The translations under genes were made by a program, and so were the position numbers. 64,000 nt of DNA from Caulobacter soli (GTDB taxonomy: Bacteria > Pseudomonadota > Alphaproteobacteria > Caulobacterales > Caulobacteraceae). Where the stretch lies: the NCBI RefSeq assembly GCF_011045195.1, contig NZ_CP049199.1, positions 4,819,501-4,883,500 on the forward strand. Direction: 5' to 3'. The notes under the pieces are model-generated. The model saw only the letters and a list, made by a program, of their open reading frames with translations, was not told the DNA's origin and did not search any database. Shown here piece after piece: positions 41,479 to 49,591 of this stretch (within the stretch, counting starts at the first letter, position 1; every line of letters starts with the position of its first letter).

Positions 41479-42279
41479 TTGGATATCAATCGCCTCTATC
41501 GCCGCCTCGGCATCGAAGAGCCGGCGGATATCGATTTAGACGTTATAGCGCACTACCTCGGCCTATCGATTAAGGTTGAGCGCCTGTGCGCGTGCGAAGC
41601 TCGCATCATCGGCCTAGGTGATCGTGGGATTATTACTGTCAACAAAGACTCTCATGTGCGAAGGCGTCGCTTCTCTATCGCTCATGAAATCGGACATTGG
41701 TCTTACCATCGTGGCAAGGCGCTAATGTGCCGTGCGTCGGACATTGGCGAAGGGCGGGAAATATCGCGCCATCGTGAGCAGGTGGCAGATGCATTCGCAG
41801 GACGCCTGCTGCTTCCGGATTTCATGCTGAAGGAACACTCCAAATTTCCAAAGCTCACTTTCAAACAGGTCGAAAAAGTTTCGACTGAGTTTGATGTTAG
41901 CCGCACAGCTACCGCTCGGCGTTTGGTGGATGGCGGCGGCTTTCCGTGCTTTCTGCTGGCCTATAATCGAAATGGCTGGAAATGGTTTTGCCGGTCGCCA
42001 ATGATCCCGGACTATTGGTTTCCTCAGAAAGAAATCGACCCGCAGTCTGGTGTTTTCGATGCTGTTTTCGCAGGTAAGGATTCACCCTACCCATCGAAAA
42101 TTGGAGCCGACGCCTTTTTCGATAGGCGAGGCGCCGATCGTTTTGAGGTTCTTGAAGAAAGTATATGTATCGGTCCTGGGGACGTTTTGACGCTTGTTAC
42201 ATTCATAGATGACAAAATGCTTGAGGATTTTGGTTCCGGTATAAGACGACAATCACCGGACACTCCTTTTTGGAGATAG
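41479..42279 (+). CDS. ImmA/IrrE-family metalloprotease
   Basis: A 266-residue protein with a zinc peptidase core. The motif HEIGH is in FSIAHEIGHWSYHRGKAL (about residues 70-87), and the third ligand is likely in REQVADAFAGRLLLP (Glu near residue 108). This is the ImmA/IrrE (COG2856) arrangement. A C-terminal half of about 120 residues with KWFCRSPMIPDYWFPQKEID has no family I recognise and may sense a signal. The TTG start at 41479 lies 1 bp after the preceding stop. Family members cleave phage or ICE repressors (ImmR) or the DdrO regulator, so cleavage of a cassette partner is plausible. Confidence 0.85.
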   Translation: MDINRLYRRLGIEEPADIDLDVIAHYLGLSIKVERLCACEARIIGLGDRGIITVNKDSHVRRRRFSIAHEIGHWSYHRGKALMCRASDIGEGREISRHREQVADAFAGRLLLPDFMLKEHSKFPKLTFKQVEKVSTEFDVSRTATARRLVDGGGFPCFLLAYNRNGWKWFCRSPMIPDYWFPQKEIDPQSGVFDAVFAGKDSPYPSKIGADAFFDRRGADRFEVLEESICIGPGDVLTLVTFIDDKMLEDFGSGIRRQSPDTPFWR

Positions 42280-42719
42280 GACTTTTTAATCCCGTCTCCC
42301 AACGGGCATACACCCACCCCACCCCCAACAAATTCAACGCCCTACGCCCACCCACGCCGAGCACAGACCCAAACTTATCCTACAGCTCCAAAACGCCCGC
42401 ATAATCACAGTCGTCCCACCACCGGGGAGGCCGTCCAGCTGGCGACCTGACGGGTGGCGGGGGCGGTCGAGCGGGAAGCGTCCGTCGGCCGGTTGCGCGG
42501 GGCCCATCGGGTCGGTCGGCGGAGCGTGGGGGTCCTCAGAAGGGGCTTCGGGCGGTCCGGACCGGACGGCGGGAACACCCCTCGGGGCCGAAAGACGACA
42601 CGCGCCAGGCGCGGGCTGAAATCGCCCGCGCGGTCCGGACGGGGTGCGTCGCCCCTCCGCCCGCCGGGGGCCTCCATCGGAGCGGGTTAAAAATCCGCGA
42701 TCCGAAGGCTCTCGTCCAC

Positions 42720-42831
42720 CGGCCGCGCGGAGCGTTCTGACCCTGTCGAAACGGTACACTCCAAAATCCTACACCGGGCATGGCCCGGACGCTCCGCCGC
42801 CTCCCCAAGCCTCAGCGGGTTTCCGCGTGAG
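42720..42831. repeat. three-hairpin structured element, copy B
   Basis: Homologue of 11912-12024. The outer stem is GCGGAGCG with CGCTCCGC, the inner hairpin CCGGGC-ATG-GCCCGG, and the last hairpin CTCAGCGG-GTTT-CCGCGTGAG. Linkers such as CGAAACGG and ACTCCAAAATCC are also shared in part with copy A. As with copy A, a G/C-tract repeat and a plus-strand gene follow. Confidence 0.6.
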
Positions 42832-42854
42832 AACGAGAGATCGTGCCCGCGAAC

Positions 42855-42926
42855 AACTTGCCCCCACCTGACCGCCCCATCCGACCGCTTCGCGGTCTGT
42901 CCGCCCCCAATAGGGGGCGGAGGACG
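42855..42926. repeat. solo hairpin repeat related to the GCCTCCCCC family
   Basis: CTTGCCCCCACCTGACCGCC leads to a GACCGC-TTC-GCGGTC hairpin and then CCGCCCCC-TATT-type GGGGGCGG. The order of tract, hairpin and tract resembles one arm of the repeats at 3305 and 12051. It ends about 30 bp upstream of the small gene at 42958. Confidence 0.5.
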
Positions 42927-42957
42927 CGCGCTTCCCTTTTTTGACGGAGGATCATCC

Positions 42958-43161
42958 ATGGCCAGACACCGTCCCAAGATCCCGGCCGATGTGGCCGCCC
43001 AAACCGACGTCGACGCGGCCGTCCGCACGGCGCTCGCCGAGTTGAAGCGCCGCCGGGACTACGAGCATTTGCAATATCTGGAGAAACGGATCGCCGAACA
43101 TTCGCCCGTGCCCGGCGACCCGCTCTATGTCGAGATCTCGGCGGATCAACCCAAGTCTTAA
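42958..43161 (+). CDS. small hypothetical protein
   Basis: A 67-residue basic protein that I do not recognise. A helical middle (VDAAVRTALAELKRRRDYEH and LQYLEKRIAEH) is followed by a Pro-containing tail, PVPGDPLYVEISADQ. ATG 42958 is preceded by GACGGAGGATCATCC, a strong ribosome-binding site, and codon usage is that of the host. This makes it credible despite its size. It sits between structured element B and a TonB receptor. Confidence 0.6.
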   Translation: MARHRPKIPADVAAQTDVDAAVRTALAELKRRRDYEHLQYLEKRIAEHSPVPGDPLYVEISADQPKS

Positions 43162-43314
43162 CGGCGCATTCATCAGATTGCCCACAGCCGTCCACAGTCC
43201 AGGGAACATGAACGCGCCGTAATGTTGCTTCGATGTAATCCACCTTTCCGGCTTGTAACTTGAGGTGATCGTCCGGGGTCGGCAGTTATCGCGTCATCTG
43301 AGGGGATGACATCG

Positions 43315-45384
43315 ATGACCAAGACCATGCTGCTGGCGACCGCCGCCGCGCTTTCCATCGCCAGTGCGGCTCATGCCGCCGATGCGCCGCAGGCCGCCCA
43401 GGCGCCGATCCCGACCGGTCCGACCGCCACGGCCCCGCTGGACGACGCGACCCAGAAGGGCGTGCTGGTCTTCACCCCCGACTTCTTCGCCGCCCAGCGC
43501 CCCAACACCGCGCTCGACATGGTCGACCGCGTGCCGGGCTTCACCGCCGACGACGGCGCGGGGACGCGCGGCTTCGAGGGCTCGGTCGGCAACATCCTGA
43601 TCAACAACAACCGTCCGGCCTCGAAGAACGACGCCGGCACCGACGTGCTGGAACGCACCCCCGCCAGCCAGGTCGACCGCATCGAGCTGATCCGCGGCGG
43701 GGCGCCCGGCATCGACATGCAGGGCTTCTCGGTGGTGGTGAACGTGATCCTGAAGACGGCCGCCAGCCGCCAGTCGATCGTCACCTGGAACGCGGGCCTG
43801 TTCGACGGCGGCCACGACGTCTGGGGCGGCAGCTACCAGTTCACCGCCAAGAACGGCGCGCGCAGCTGGAGCGTGCTGCTGAGCGACGGCACCTCGACCA
43901 GCGACTCCAACGGCGTGGGCCGCAACATCCGCCGCGACGCGACCGGCAAGGTGCTGCGCGACGAGGCCTTCATCAACGACGGCTGGGGCGGCAGCGACTC
44001 GGCGCGGGTCAACTATTCGGGCCCGCTGGCCGGCGGCAAGATCGAGGCGACGGGCGAGTATAAGCTCCACGACTGGCAGGAGTGGCAGAAGATCAGCTCG
44101 CCCACCGCCCTGCGCTACAGCGACTATGGCGAGGACACCAAGTCGGGCGAGCTGGGCCTGACCTATATCCGGCCGCTGGCTCCGAAATGGACGCTGGAGA
44201 CCCGCGTCATCCACCAGTTCGAAACGTTCGACAACGTCTCGACCGGTTCGGAAACCGACGGCGGCGCCAGCGAGCCCGAGCAGCGGTTCACGGCCAACGG
44301 CGACTCGTCGGAATCGATCCTGCGGGCCCTGGTCCGCAACGAGCGCAGCGCGGCCCTGACGATCGAGGCCGGCGGCGAGATCGCCTACAACATGCTCGAC
44401 ACCCACCAGGCCTATAGCGAGGGCGGCGTGGCCGTGGCCCTGCCTTCAGCCTCGGTCAAGGTGGAGGAGCTGCGCGGCGAGGCCTTCACCAAGGCGACCT
44501 GGCGGGTGAACCCCAAGCTGACCTTGGAGGGCGGCCTGCGGCTGGAGACCTCGACGATCAAGCAGTCGGGCGACGCCTCGGCCGAGGAGAGCTTCTTCTA
44601 TCCCAAGCCCCGCTTCCAGGCGACCTGGACGCCCAAGGCCAACCACCAGGTGCGCTTCCGGTTCGAGCGCGAGCTGGGCCAGCTGGACTTCAACGACTTC
44701 GCCGCCTCGTCCGACTTCGACGACGGCAACGTGTTCGGCGGCAATGTGGATCTGAAGCCCGAGCAGCGCTGGATTTCGGAGGTCACCTTCGAGCGCCGGT
44801 TCTGGGGCGAGGGCATCGTCTCGATCGGCTATCGCCACGACGAGATCATCGACGTGATCGACCGCCTGCCCCTGCCCGGCGGCCTGTCGGCGACCGGCAA
44901 TATCGGCAATGGCACGCTAGACAAGCTGTCGGTGAACATCGTGGTGCCGACCGACCGGTTCGGGATCAAGGGCGGCCGCTTCACCTTCAAGAACGACTGG
45001 AACGAGACCCACGTCACCGACCCGACCACCCACCAGGACCGGCCGATCTCGGACGTGCGCCCGACCCAGGCCAATATCGGCTTCCAGCAGGACATCACCG
45101 CCTGGAAGACCCAGTGGGGCGTCACCTGGCTGCCGCTGCTGGGCCTGGGCACCTATGATCCGGACCAGACCGGCGGCTGGCGCGGGGCGGCCTATTTAGA
45201 GAGCTTCATCGAGTACAAGCCAACCCCGACCCTGTCGCTGCGCGCCCAGCTGAACATGTGGGACGACTTCGTCATCCGCCGCACGGTCTATGCCGACCGC
45301 GACACCCGCGCCGTGGCCTTCACCGAGGAGCGGGACATCAATCCGCGCACCTTCTGGACGCTGCGCCTGCGCAAGACGTTCTAG
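43315..45384 (+). CDS. TonB-dependent receptor
   Basis: A 689-residue outer-membrane receptor. A signal peptide (MLLATAAALSIASAAHA) is followed by a plug with ALDMVDRVPGFTADDG, RGFEGSVGNILINNNRP and VDRIELIRGGAPGIDMQG. The barrel then ends FWTLRLRKTF with the terminal Phe. ATG 43315 is preferred over an ATG three codons upstream because GAGGGG is then correctly spaced. The plug text resembles receptors annotated for siderophores or plant-derived compounds, but no neighbour indicates the ligand. It is convergent with another receptor whose stop is 24 bp away. Confidence 0.88.
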   Translation: MTKTMLLATAAALSIASAAHAADAPQAAQAPIPTGPTATAPLDDATQKGVLVFTPDFFAAQRPNTALDMVDRVPGFTADDGAGTRGFEGSVGNILINNNRPASKNDAGTDVLERTPASQVDRIELIRGGAPGIDMQGFSVVVNVILKTAASRQSIVTWNAGLFDGGHDVWGGSYQFTAKNGARSWSVLLSDGTSTSDSNGVGRNIRRDATGKVLRDEAFINDGWGGSDSARVNYSGPLAGGKIEATGEYKLHDWQEWQKISSPTALRYSDYGEDTKSGELGLTYIRPLAPKWTLETRVIHQFETFDNVSTGSETDGGASEPEQRFTANGDSSESILRALVRNERSAALTIEAGGEIAYNMLDTHQAYSEGGVAVALPSASVKVEELRGEAFTKATWRVNPKLTLEGGLRLETSTIKQSGDASAEESFFYPKPRFQATWTPKANHQVRFRFERELGQLDFNDFAASSDFDDGNVFGGNVDLKPEQRWISEVTFERRFWGEGIVSIGYRHDEIIDVIDRLPLPGGLSATGNIGNGTLDKLSVNIVVPTDRFGIKGGRFTFKNDWNETHVTDPTTHQDRPISDVRPTQANIGFQQDITAWKTQWGVTWLPLLGLGTYDPDQTGGWRGAAYLESFIEYKPTPTLSLRAQLNMWDDFVIRRTVYADRDTRAVAFTEERDINPRTFWTLRLRKTF

Positions 45385-45408
45385 GGGGCGGGGCCGATGG
45401 ACCGCCTC

Positions 45409-47574
45409 CTATTGCGGCGGTCCGCCCGGGCCCTGGAAGTCGAAACCGGGGTCCTTACGGGCCTTGCCGGTCCCGAAGGTCCAGGCTAGGCCGACGCGCA
45501 GCAGGCGGGCGTCGATATCGCGGACCACCAGGCTCTTGAGGGCCGGCGTCTCGATCACCTGCTTGTCGCGATAGAGGCCCAGCACGTCCTGGACGGTGAC
45601 CACCACCGACAGGCGGTCATCGATCTTGCGGCGATAGCCCAGGTCGATCCCGGCCGAGGGCATGGCGTAGCCCTGGGCCGTCAGGCGCTTGCCGGTCAGG
45701 AAGCCGTTGACCTGCAGCAGGTCCTTGGCCGTGGCCTGCCAGCTGAGGCTGGCGCGGCCCGAGGCCGTGGTGGCGGAACGCTTGCCCGGGAGGCCGAGAT
45801 TCGATCCATCCAACTCGGCCCAGAACAGGTTGGAGCTGACATTATAGGTCAGCGCCTTGTTGAGCTTGCCGTTCAGCACCAGCTCCAGCCCGCCATTGCG
45901 GCTCTGGACGACATTGGCCCGGCTGGTGACGAACACCCCACCGCCGATATCGGTGACCAGGTCGCTGATCACCCTGTCATTCTGACGGTAGTACAGCGTG
46001 GCCATCGCCAGCAGCGGCGCCTTGCGATACTGCCAGCCCAGTTCGAACGAGCGGGTCTCCTGAGGCTTCAGGTTCGGATTGCCGATGCGATAGTTCAGCG
46101 GATCCTGCAGGAACGGGACCGGGTTCATGTCCAGCGCCGTCGGGCGTTGCAGGCGCTCGCTGTAGCTGGCGGTCAGCTTCTGGCGCTCGCCCAGGGGATA
46201 CGACAGGTGCAGGCTGGGCAGCCAGTCGGCGGTGTCATTCTCGGTCTCGCGACCCAGGCCGGCCAGGTCCAGCTGGGACTTCTCGTAGCGCAGGCCGGCC
46301 AGCACGGTCAGGTCGCCCAGCGGACGCTCGTAGGTGGCGTAGGCCTGGCTCAAGGTCTGCTCGTACAGGAACCGGTTGTTGAGCAGCGGATCGGCGGTCA
46401 GCCCGTCCAGGCTGGCGCCCCGGAAGCCGCGGTTGACGTAGCTGTTGTCATCGAACTGCAGGTCGAAGCCCAGCTTCAGCGTCCGCCCCTCGCCCATCGG
46501 CCGGACATAGTCGCCCTTCAGATCGGTCTGGCGGATGTCATAGCCCAGGCGCTGCTGGTCGAAAGCGCTGGAGGCGGCCGGCAGGGTCGCGATCGTGTGG
46601 CCGGTCCGCACGCGGTTGTCATCGGTGACGTCATAGCTGAGCTTCAAGCTCAGCTCGTGGCCTTCGCCACTCAGGCGGCGGCGCAGATTGGCCCCGACCA
46701 TGCCGTTGTCCCGCCGCTGGCGGACGCTCAGGTCACGCCGAAAGGCCTGGATTGGCGCGCCGGCGCCATCCTCCCGCGCGGTGTTGGCCAGGCTGTCTAC
46801 GGCGAAATCGTAACGGCCAAGCCGCGCCTCGCCGCCGAGGCGCAGCTTGTCGCTGACATCGTAGTCAACCGAGCCCTGACCAGTGACCCCTTCCATGTCG
46901 AGCTGGGTCTTGCCCTGGGTCTCGCTGTCGAGATCGGCCTGCCGGCGACGCTCGTAATCGACCTGGTCGGCCGTATCCCGGCGATAGTTGAGATCGCCGG
47001 ACGCCGACAACTTGGGTCCGTTGTAACCGATGCTGCCGCTGGCCCCGCCGCGCCCGGAATCGCCGATCGTCAGGCGCAGCGAGCTGGTCCGCCCCGCCCC
47101 CTTGGCCTTCTTGGTGATCAGGTTGATGACCCCGCCCGTGCCGTCGGCGCGGAACTCGGCGGAGGGGTTGGTGCTGACCTCCACCCGGTCGATGCGGTCG
47201 GCCGGCATCTGCTGCAGCGCCTGGCCGCGCCCGTCGCCCTGAAACATACTGGACGGCTTGCCGTCGATCAGAATCGTCACCGAAGGATCGCCGCGCAGGC
47301 TGACATTGCCCTGCACATCGACCTCGACCGAAGGGATGTTGCGCAAGGCGTCGGCAATCGCGCCCGACTGGGCCGACAGGTCGCTCGAGATGCTGTAGCT
47401 GCGCCGATCGATCGAGGTGCGCACCTGCGGCGCATCGGCCTTGACCTCGACGGCGCTGACGCCCGTGGACGCCTCGGCGGCGGGCTTTTGCGGCGCGGCT
47501 TGAGGCGCGGAAGGCGTGACGGCGGGAGCCGCTTGCGCGGCGGCGAGCGCCGCCCAGACGAGGCCGATATGCAC
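45409..47574 (-). CDS. TonB-dependent receptor under probable BlaI-like control
   Basis: A 721-residue outer-membrane receptor. The GTG start at 47574 follows GGGGGATACTAA. The N-terminus has a short hydrophobic stretch (LVWAALAAAQAAPAV) as signal peptide. The plug contains ALRNIPSVEVDVQGNVSLRG, VTILIDGKPSSMFQGDG and NPSAEFRADGTGGVINLITK, the Oar/FyuA-type plug with a carried substrate loop. The protein is about as long as usual, though it does not end with an aromatic residue (GPGGPPQ). It is divergent from blaI-blaR-like genes across two TACA-TGTA palindromes, so its expression is probably repressed by that BlaI. Confidence 0.85.
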   Translation of the reverse strand: MHIGLVWAALAAAQAAPAVTPSAPQAAPQKPAAEASTGVSAVEVKADAPQVRTSIDRRSYSISSDLSAQSGAIADALRNIPSVEVDVQGNVSLRGDPSVTILIDGKPSSMFQGDGRGQALQQMPADRIDRVEVSTNPSAEFRADGTGGVINLITKKAKGAGRTSSLRLTIGDSGRGGASGSIGYNGPKLSASGDLNYRRDTADQVDYERRRQADLDSETQGKTQLDMEGVTGQGSVDYDVSDKLRLGGEARLGRYDFAVDSLANTAREDGAGAPIQAFRRDLSVRQRRDNGMVGANLRRRLSGEGHELSLKLSYDVTDDNRVRTGHTIATLPAASSAFDQQRLGYDIRQTDLKGDYVRPMGEGRTLKLGFDLQFDDNSYVNRGFRGASLDGLTADPLLNNRFLYEQTLSQAYATYERPLGDLTVLAGLRYEKSQLDLAGLGRETENDTADWLPSLHLSYPLGERQKLTASYSERLQRPTALDMNPVPFLQDPLNYRIGNPNLKPQETRSFELGWQYRKAPLLAMATLYYRQNDRVISDLVTDIGGGVFVTSRANVVQSRNGGLELVLNGKLNKALTYNVSSNLFWAELDGSNLGLPGKRSATTASGRASLSWQATAKDLLQVNGFLTGKRLTAQGYAMPSAGIDLGYRRKIDDRLSVVVTVQDVLGLYRDKQVIETPALKSLVVRDIDARLLRVGLAWTFGTGKARKDPGFDFQGPGGPPQ

Positions 47575-47624
47575 TTAGTATCCCCCAGAAAGACCGCTGA
47601 CGAGCGCGGCGGAACGTTCTATGA

Positions 47625-47657
47625 TACAGCTGTACTTTCCTCTAAAATACAAATGTA
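47625..47657. promoter_or_regulatory. pair of BlaI/MecI-type operators
   Basis: TACAGCTGTA (47625-47634) and TACAAATGTA (47648-47657), centres 23 bp apart, match the TACA-TGTA dyads bound by BlaI/MecI repressors. Both are followed by CTTTC, so a longer direct repeat exists. They lie in the 105-bp gap between the divergent receptor and blaI starts and can control both. Confidence 0.78.
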
Positions 47658-47679
47658 CTTTCGGTAATGGAGGCGGCGC

Positions 47680-48048
47680 GTGCGGATCTCAGGCGCGGAG
47701 AGCCAGGTGATGGAAGCCCTGTGGCGGTGCGGGCCACTGACGCCGGACGGCGTCGTCGCCGAGGTCGGCGAGGCCCACGACTGGGCGCCGGGCACGGTCA
47801 AGACCCTGATCACCCGCCTGCTGCGCAAGGGCGCCATCGCCGGGGCGCGTGAGCCAGGCGGCTATCTCTATCGACCGCTGATGTCGCGTGACGACTATGT
47901 GCAGGCCGAAAGCCAGGGTCTGGTCGACCGGCTGTTCGGCGGCGAGGTGGCGCCGCTGGTCGCTCATTTCGCCCAGCACCGGGCGCTGACGGCCAAGGAC
48001 GTCCAATTGCTGAAGGACCTGATCGCCGAGATCGAGGACGATGACTGA
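47680..48048 (+). CDS. BlaI/MecI-family transcriptional repressor
   Basis: A 122-residue winged-helix repressor: ISGAESQVMEALWRCGPLTP, then the recognition helix APGTVKTLITRLLRKGAI and the wing AREPGGYLYRPLMSRDDYVQ. The C-terminal half (AQHRALTAKDVQLLKDLI) provides dimerisation and the site at which BlaR1-type proteases act. The start is GTG 47680, preceded by GGAGG at 6 bp. It overlaps the BlaR1-like gene by 8 nt. It likely represses itself, the protease gene and the divergent TonB receptor through the two operators. Confidence 0.88.
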   Translation: MRISGAESQVMEALWRCGPLTPDGVVAEVGEAHDWAPGTVKTLITRLLRKGAIAGAREPGGYLYRPLMSRDDYVQAESQGLVDRLFGGEVAPLVAHFAQHRALTAKDVQLLKDLIAEIEDDD

Positions 48049-49531
48049 GGTCCTCGCAACCCTCCTGCGCGTCAACCTGGCCCTGGCGATCGCGGTCGCC
48101 GCGGTGATGGTCCTGCGCCTGCCCGTCCGACGACTTTTCGGCGCGCGGATCGCCTACGGCCTGTGGGGTCTGCCGCCGCTGACCACCGTGGCCATGCTGG
48201 TCCCGGCGCGGGTGGTGACGGTCCATCTGCCGATGGCGACCACCCGGGCGATGGAAGCGGTGTTCGACCCGGCCACGACGCCCGTCGCCCTACCGTTTGA
48301 CATCCAGCCGCTGCTGGCTGGCCTGTGGCTGGCCGGCGCTCTCGCCTGCCTGGCCTGGCAGGCTTGGCGCCAGACGCAGTTCACCCGCGCCACGCGGGCC
48401 GGACGGGCGGGACCGGCCGTGGTCGGGGTGCTGCGTCCGCGCATCGTGACGCCGGCCGACTTCGACGATCGCTACACCCCGGCCGAGCGCGCGGTCGTGC
48501 TGGCCCATGAGCGGGTCCACCTGGAGCGAGGCGATCCATCGGTCAACGCCGCCCTGGCCCTACTGACTTGCGCGAACTGGTTCAACCCGGCCGTCCACGC
48601 GATGTCGCACTGGCTGAAGATCGACCAGGAACTGGCCTGCGACGCCCGCGTGGTCGCCGCCCATCCCAAGGCCCGCAAGGCCTACGCCCAGGCCATGCTG
48701 AAGACTCAGCTGGCCGCCCGTCCCCTGCCGCTGGGCTGTCATTGGTCCAGCCATCCGTTGGCCGAGCGTGTGCGGCTGATCACCCGTCCCGCGCCCAGCC
48801 GGGGCCGCCGCTTGATCGGCGCGGGTCTGACTCTCGTGCTGGGCCTGACCGGCGCCGTGGGCGCCTGGGCCGCGCGTCCGGCCGAGATCTCGGTGACCTA
48901 TGAAACGCCGTCCGCCACCGCCGAAAGCCGTGCCGCCATCGAACGAACCTCCCGCGCCCTGCCACGATCCAGCGGGCCAACAGCGCCTCTTCGGCCGACC
49001 AAGCCCCACGCACCGGTTTCGCGCACCGAGGCGGACGCGACCCCGCCACGACTGATCCCGATCGCCGCGCCGCTCCAGGAGCCGATCCGTCCGCCCGTCG
49101 TGCTGCGCCCGGCCCGTATCATCCAGGCGGTCGCCGACCGCTCGCTAGTCCAGCCCGGTTCGGCGGTGCGGGTGGTGGCCAGCGGCCTGGCGCCGGACGG
49201 CGTGCCGCTGTGGTCGGACTTCACCGCATTCGGTTCGCAGCGGTTCTATCGCAAAGGCGCCTATGAGCGCGGCGGCAGCCGCTATTCGATCTTCACCAGC
49301 GTGGTGCAGGAGGGCCAGCGCCTGCGGGTCACCGTCAGCCTGGGCCGCGCCTTCCGGCCCGAGTTGACCGGCGCGATCGACCTGGCGCCCAACCAGACCG
49401 GCGTCGTGCGTCTGCCGACCGGCCAGGCCATGGTCGTCTCCGCCACCGTGCGCCCCGAGACGCCGGAAGAGGTCGAGGAAGGGCGGCGGATGATGGATGA
49501 GGCGGGGAACGCGGCGGGCGGTTGGGGCTGA
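48041..49531 (+). CDS. M56-family BlaR1-like membrane metalloprotease without a beta-lactam sensor
   Basis: A 496-residue partner of the BlaI-type repressor. Hydrophobic segments at about 10-30, 48-70 and 90-108 precede the M56 peptidase loop with VVLAHERVHLERGD (HExxH). Next is ANWFNPAVHAMSHWLKIDQE, with the third-ligand region in DQELACDARV. A last helix (LIGAGLTLVLGLTGAVGAWA, near 270) leads into a periplasmic tail of about 220 residues. That tail is Pro-rich, then has VVLRPARIIQAVADRSLVQP, with none of the SxxK/SxN/KTG motifs of the penicillin-binding sensor of BlaR1. The signal must therefore differ. Confidence 0.85.
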   Translation: MTEVLATLLRVNLALAIAVAAVMVLRLPVRRLFGARIAYGLWGLPPLTTVAMLVPARVVTVHLPMATTRAMEAVFDPATTPVALPFDIQPLLAGLWLAGALACLAWQAWRQTQFTRATRAGRAGPAVVGVLRPRIVTPADFDDRYTPAERAVVLAHERVHLERGDPSVNAALALLTCANWFNPAVHAMSHWLKIDQELACDARVVAAHPKARKAYAQAMLKTQLAARPLPLGCHWSSHPLAERVRLITRPAPSRGRRLIGAGLTLVLGLTGAVGAWAARPAEISVTYETPSATAESRAAIERTSRALPRSSGPTAPLRPTKPHAPVSRTEADATPPRLIPIAAPLQEPIRPPVVLRPARIIQAVADRSLVQPGSAVRVVASGLAPDGVPLWSDFTAFGSQRFYRKGAYERGGSRYSIFTSVVQEGQRLRVTVSLGRAFRPELTGAIDLAPNQTGVVRLPTGQAMVVSATVRPETPEEVEEGRRMMDEAGNAAGGWG

Positions 49532-49540
49532 AATTCACCT

Positions 49541-49573
49541 CCGCTCATCCCGGCTTTCGTCGGGACGAGCGGA
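49541..49573. repeat. solo CATCCCGGC-family hairpin
   Basis: CCGCTCATCCCGGCTTTCGT pairs back through CGGGACGAGCGG in one hairpin. Same family as 2399-2527 and 28336-28422. It lies between the convergent BlaR1-like and pgi stops and may terminate both. Confidence 0.72.
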
Positions 49574-49591
49574 TGTTTGGAAGGCCTGAAC

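Larger units (their letters stand above)
42280..42957. other. gene-free GC-rich region with structured element B
   Basis: 678 bp without a convincing gene. From 42400 to 42700 the sequence is extremely GC-rich, and all open frames translate to Arg/Pro-rich shadows. The first 120 bp after the protease gene are C/A-rich (CACCCACCCC). The right part holds element B (42720-42831) and a hairpin repeat at 42855-42926. No RNA gene was recognised. Confidence 0.55.

Noticed and set aside
40390..42279. Prophage or toxin-antitoxin module
   Set aside because: No integrase, capsid, lysis or toxin gene is present, and the gene set (sigma-like, unknown, ImmA/IrrE) does not match a known toxin-antitoxin pair.
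42405..42677. Possible Arg/Pro-rich protein antisense near 42.5 kb
   Set aside because: Composition follows from extreme GC content. No start signal and several competing frames of similar length.
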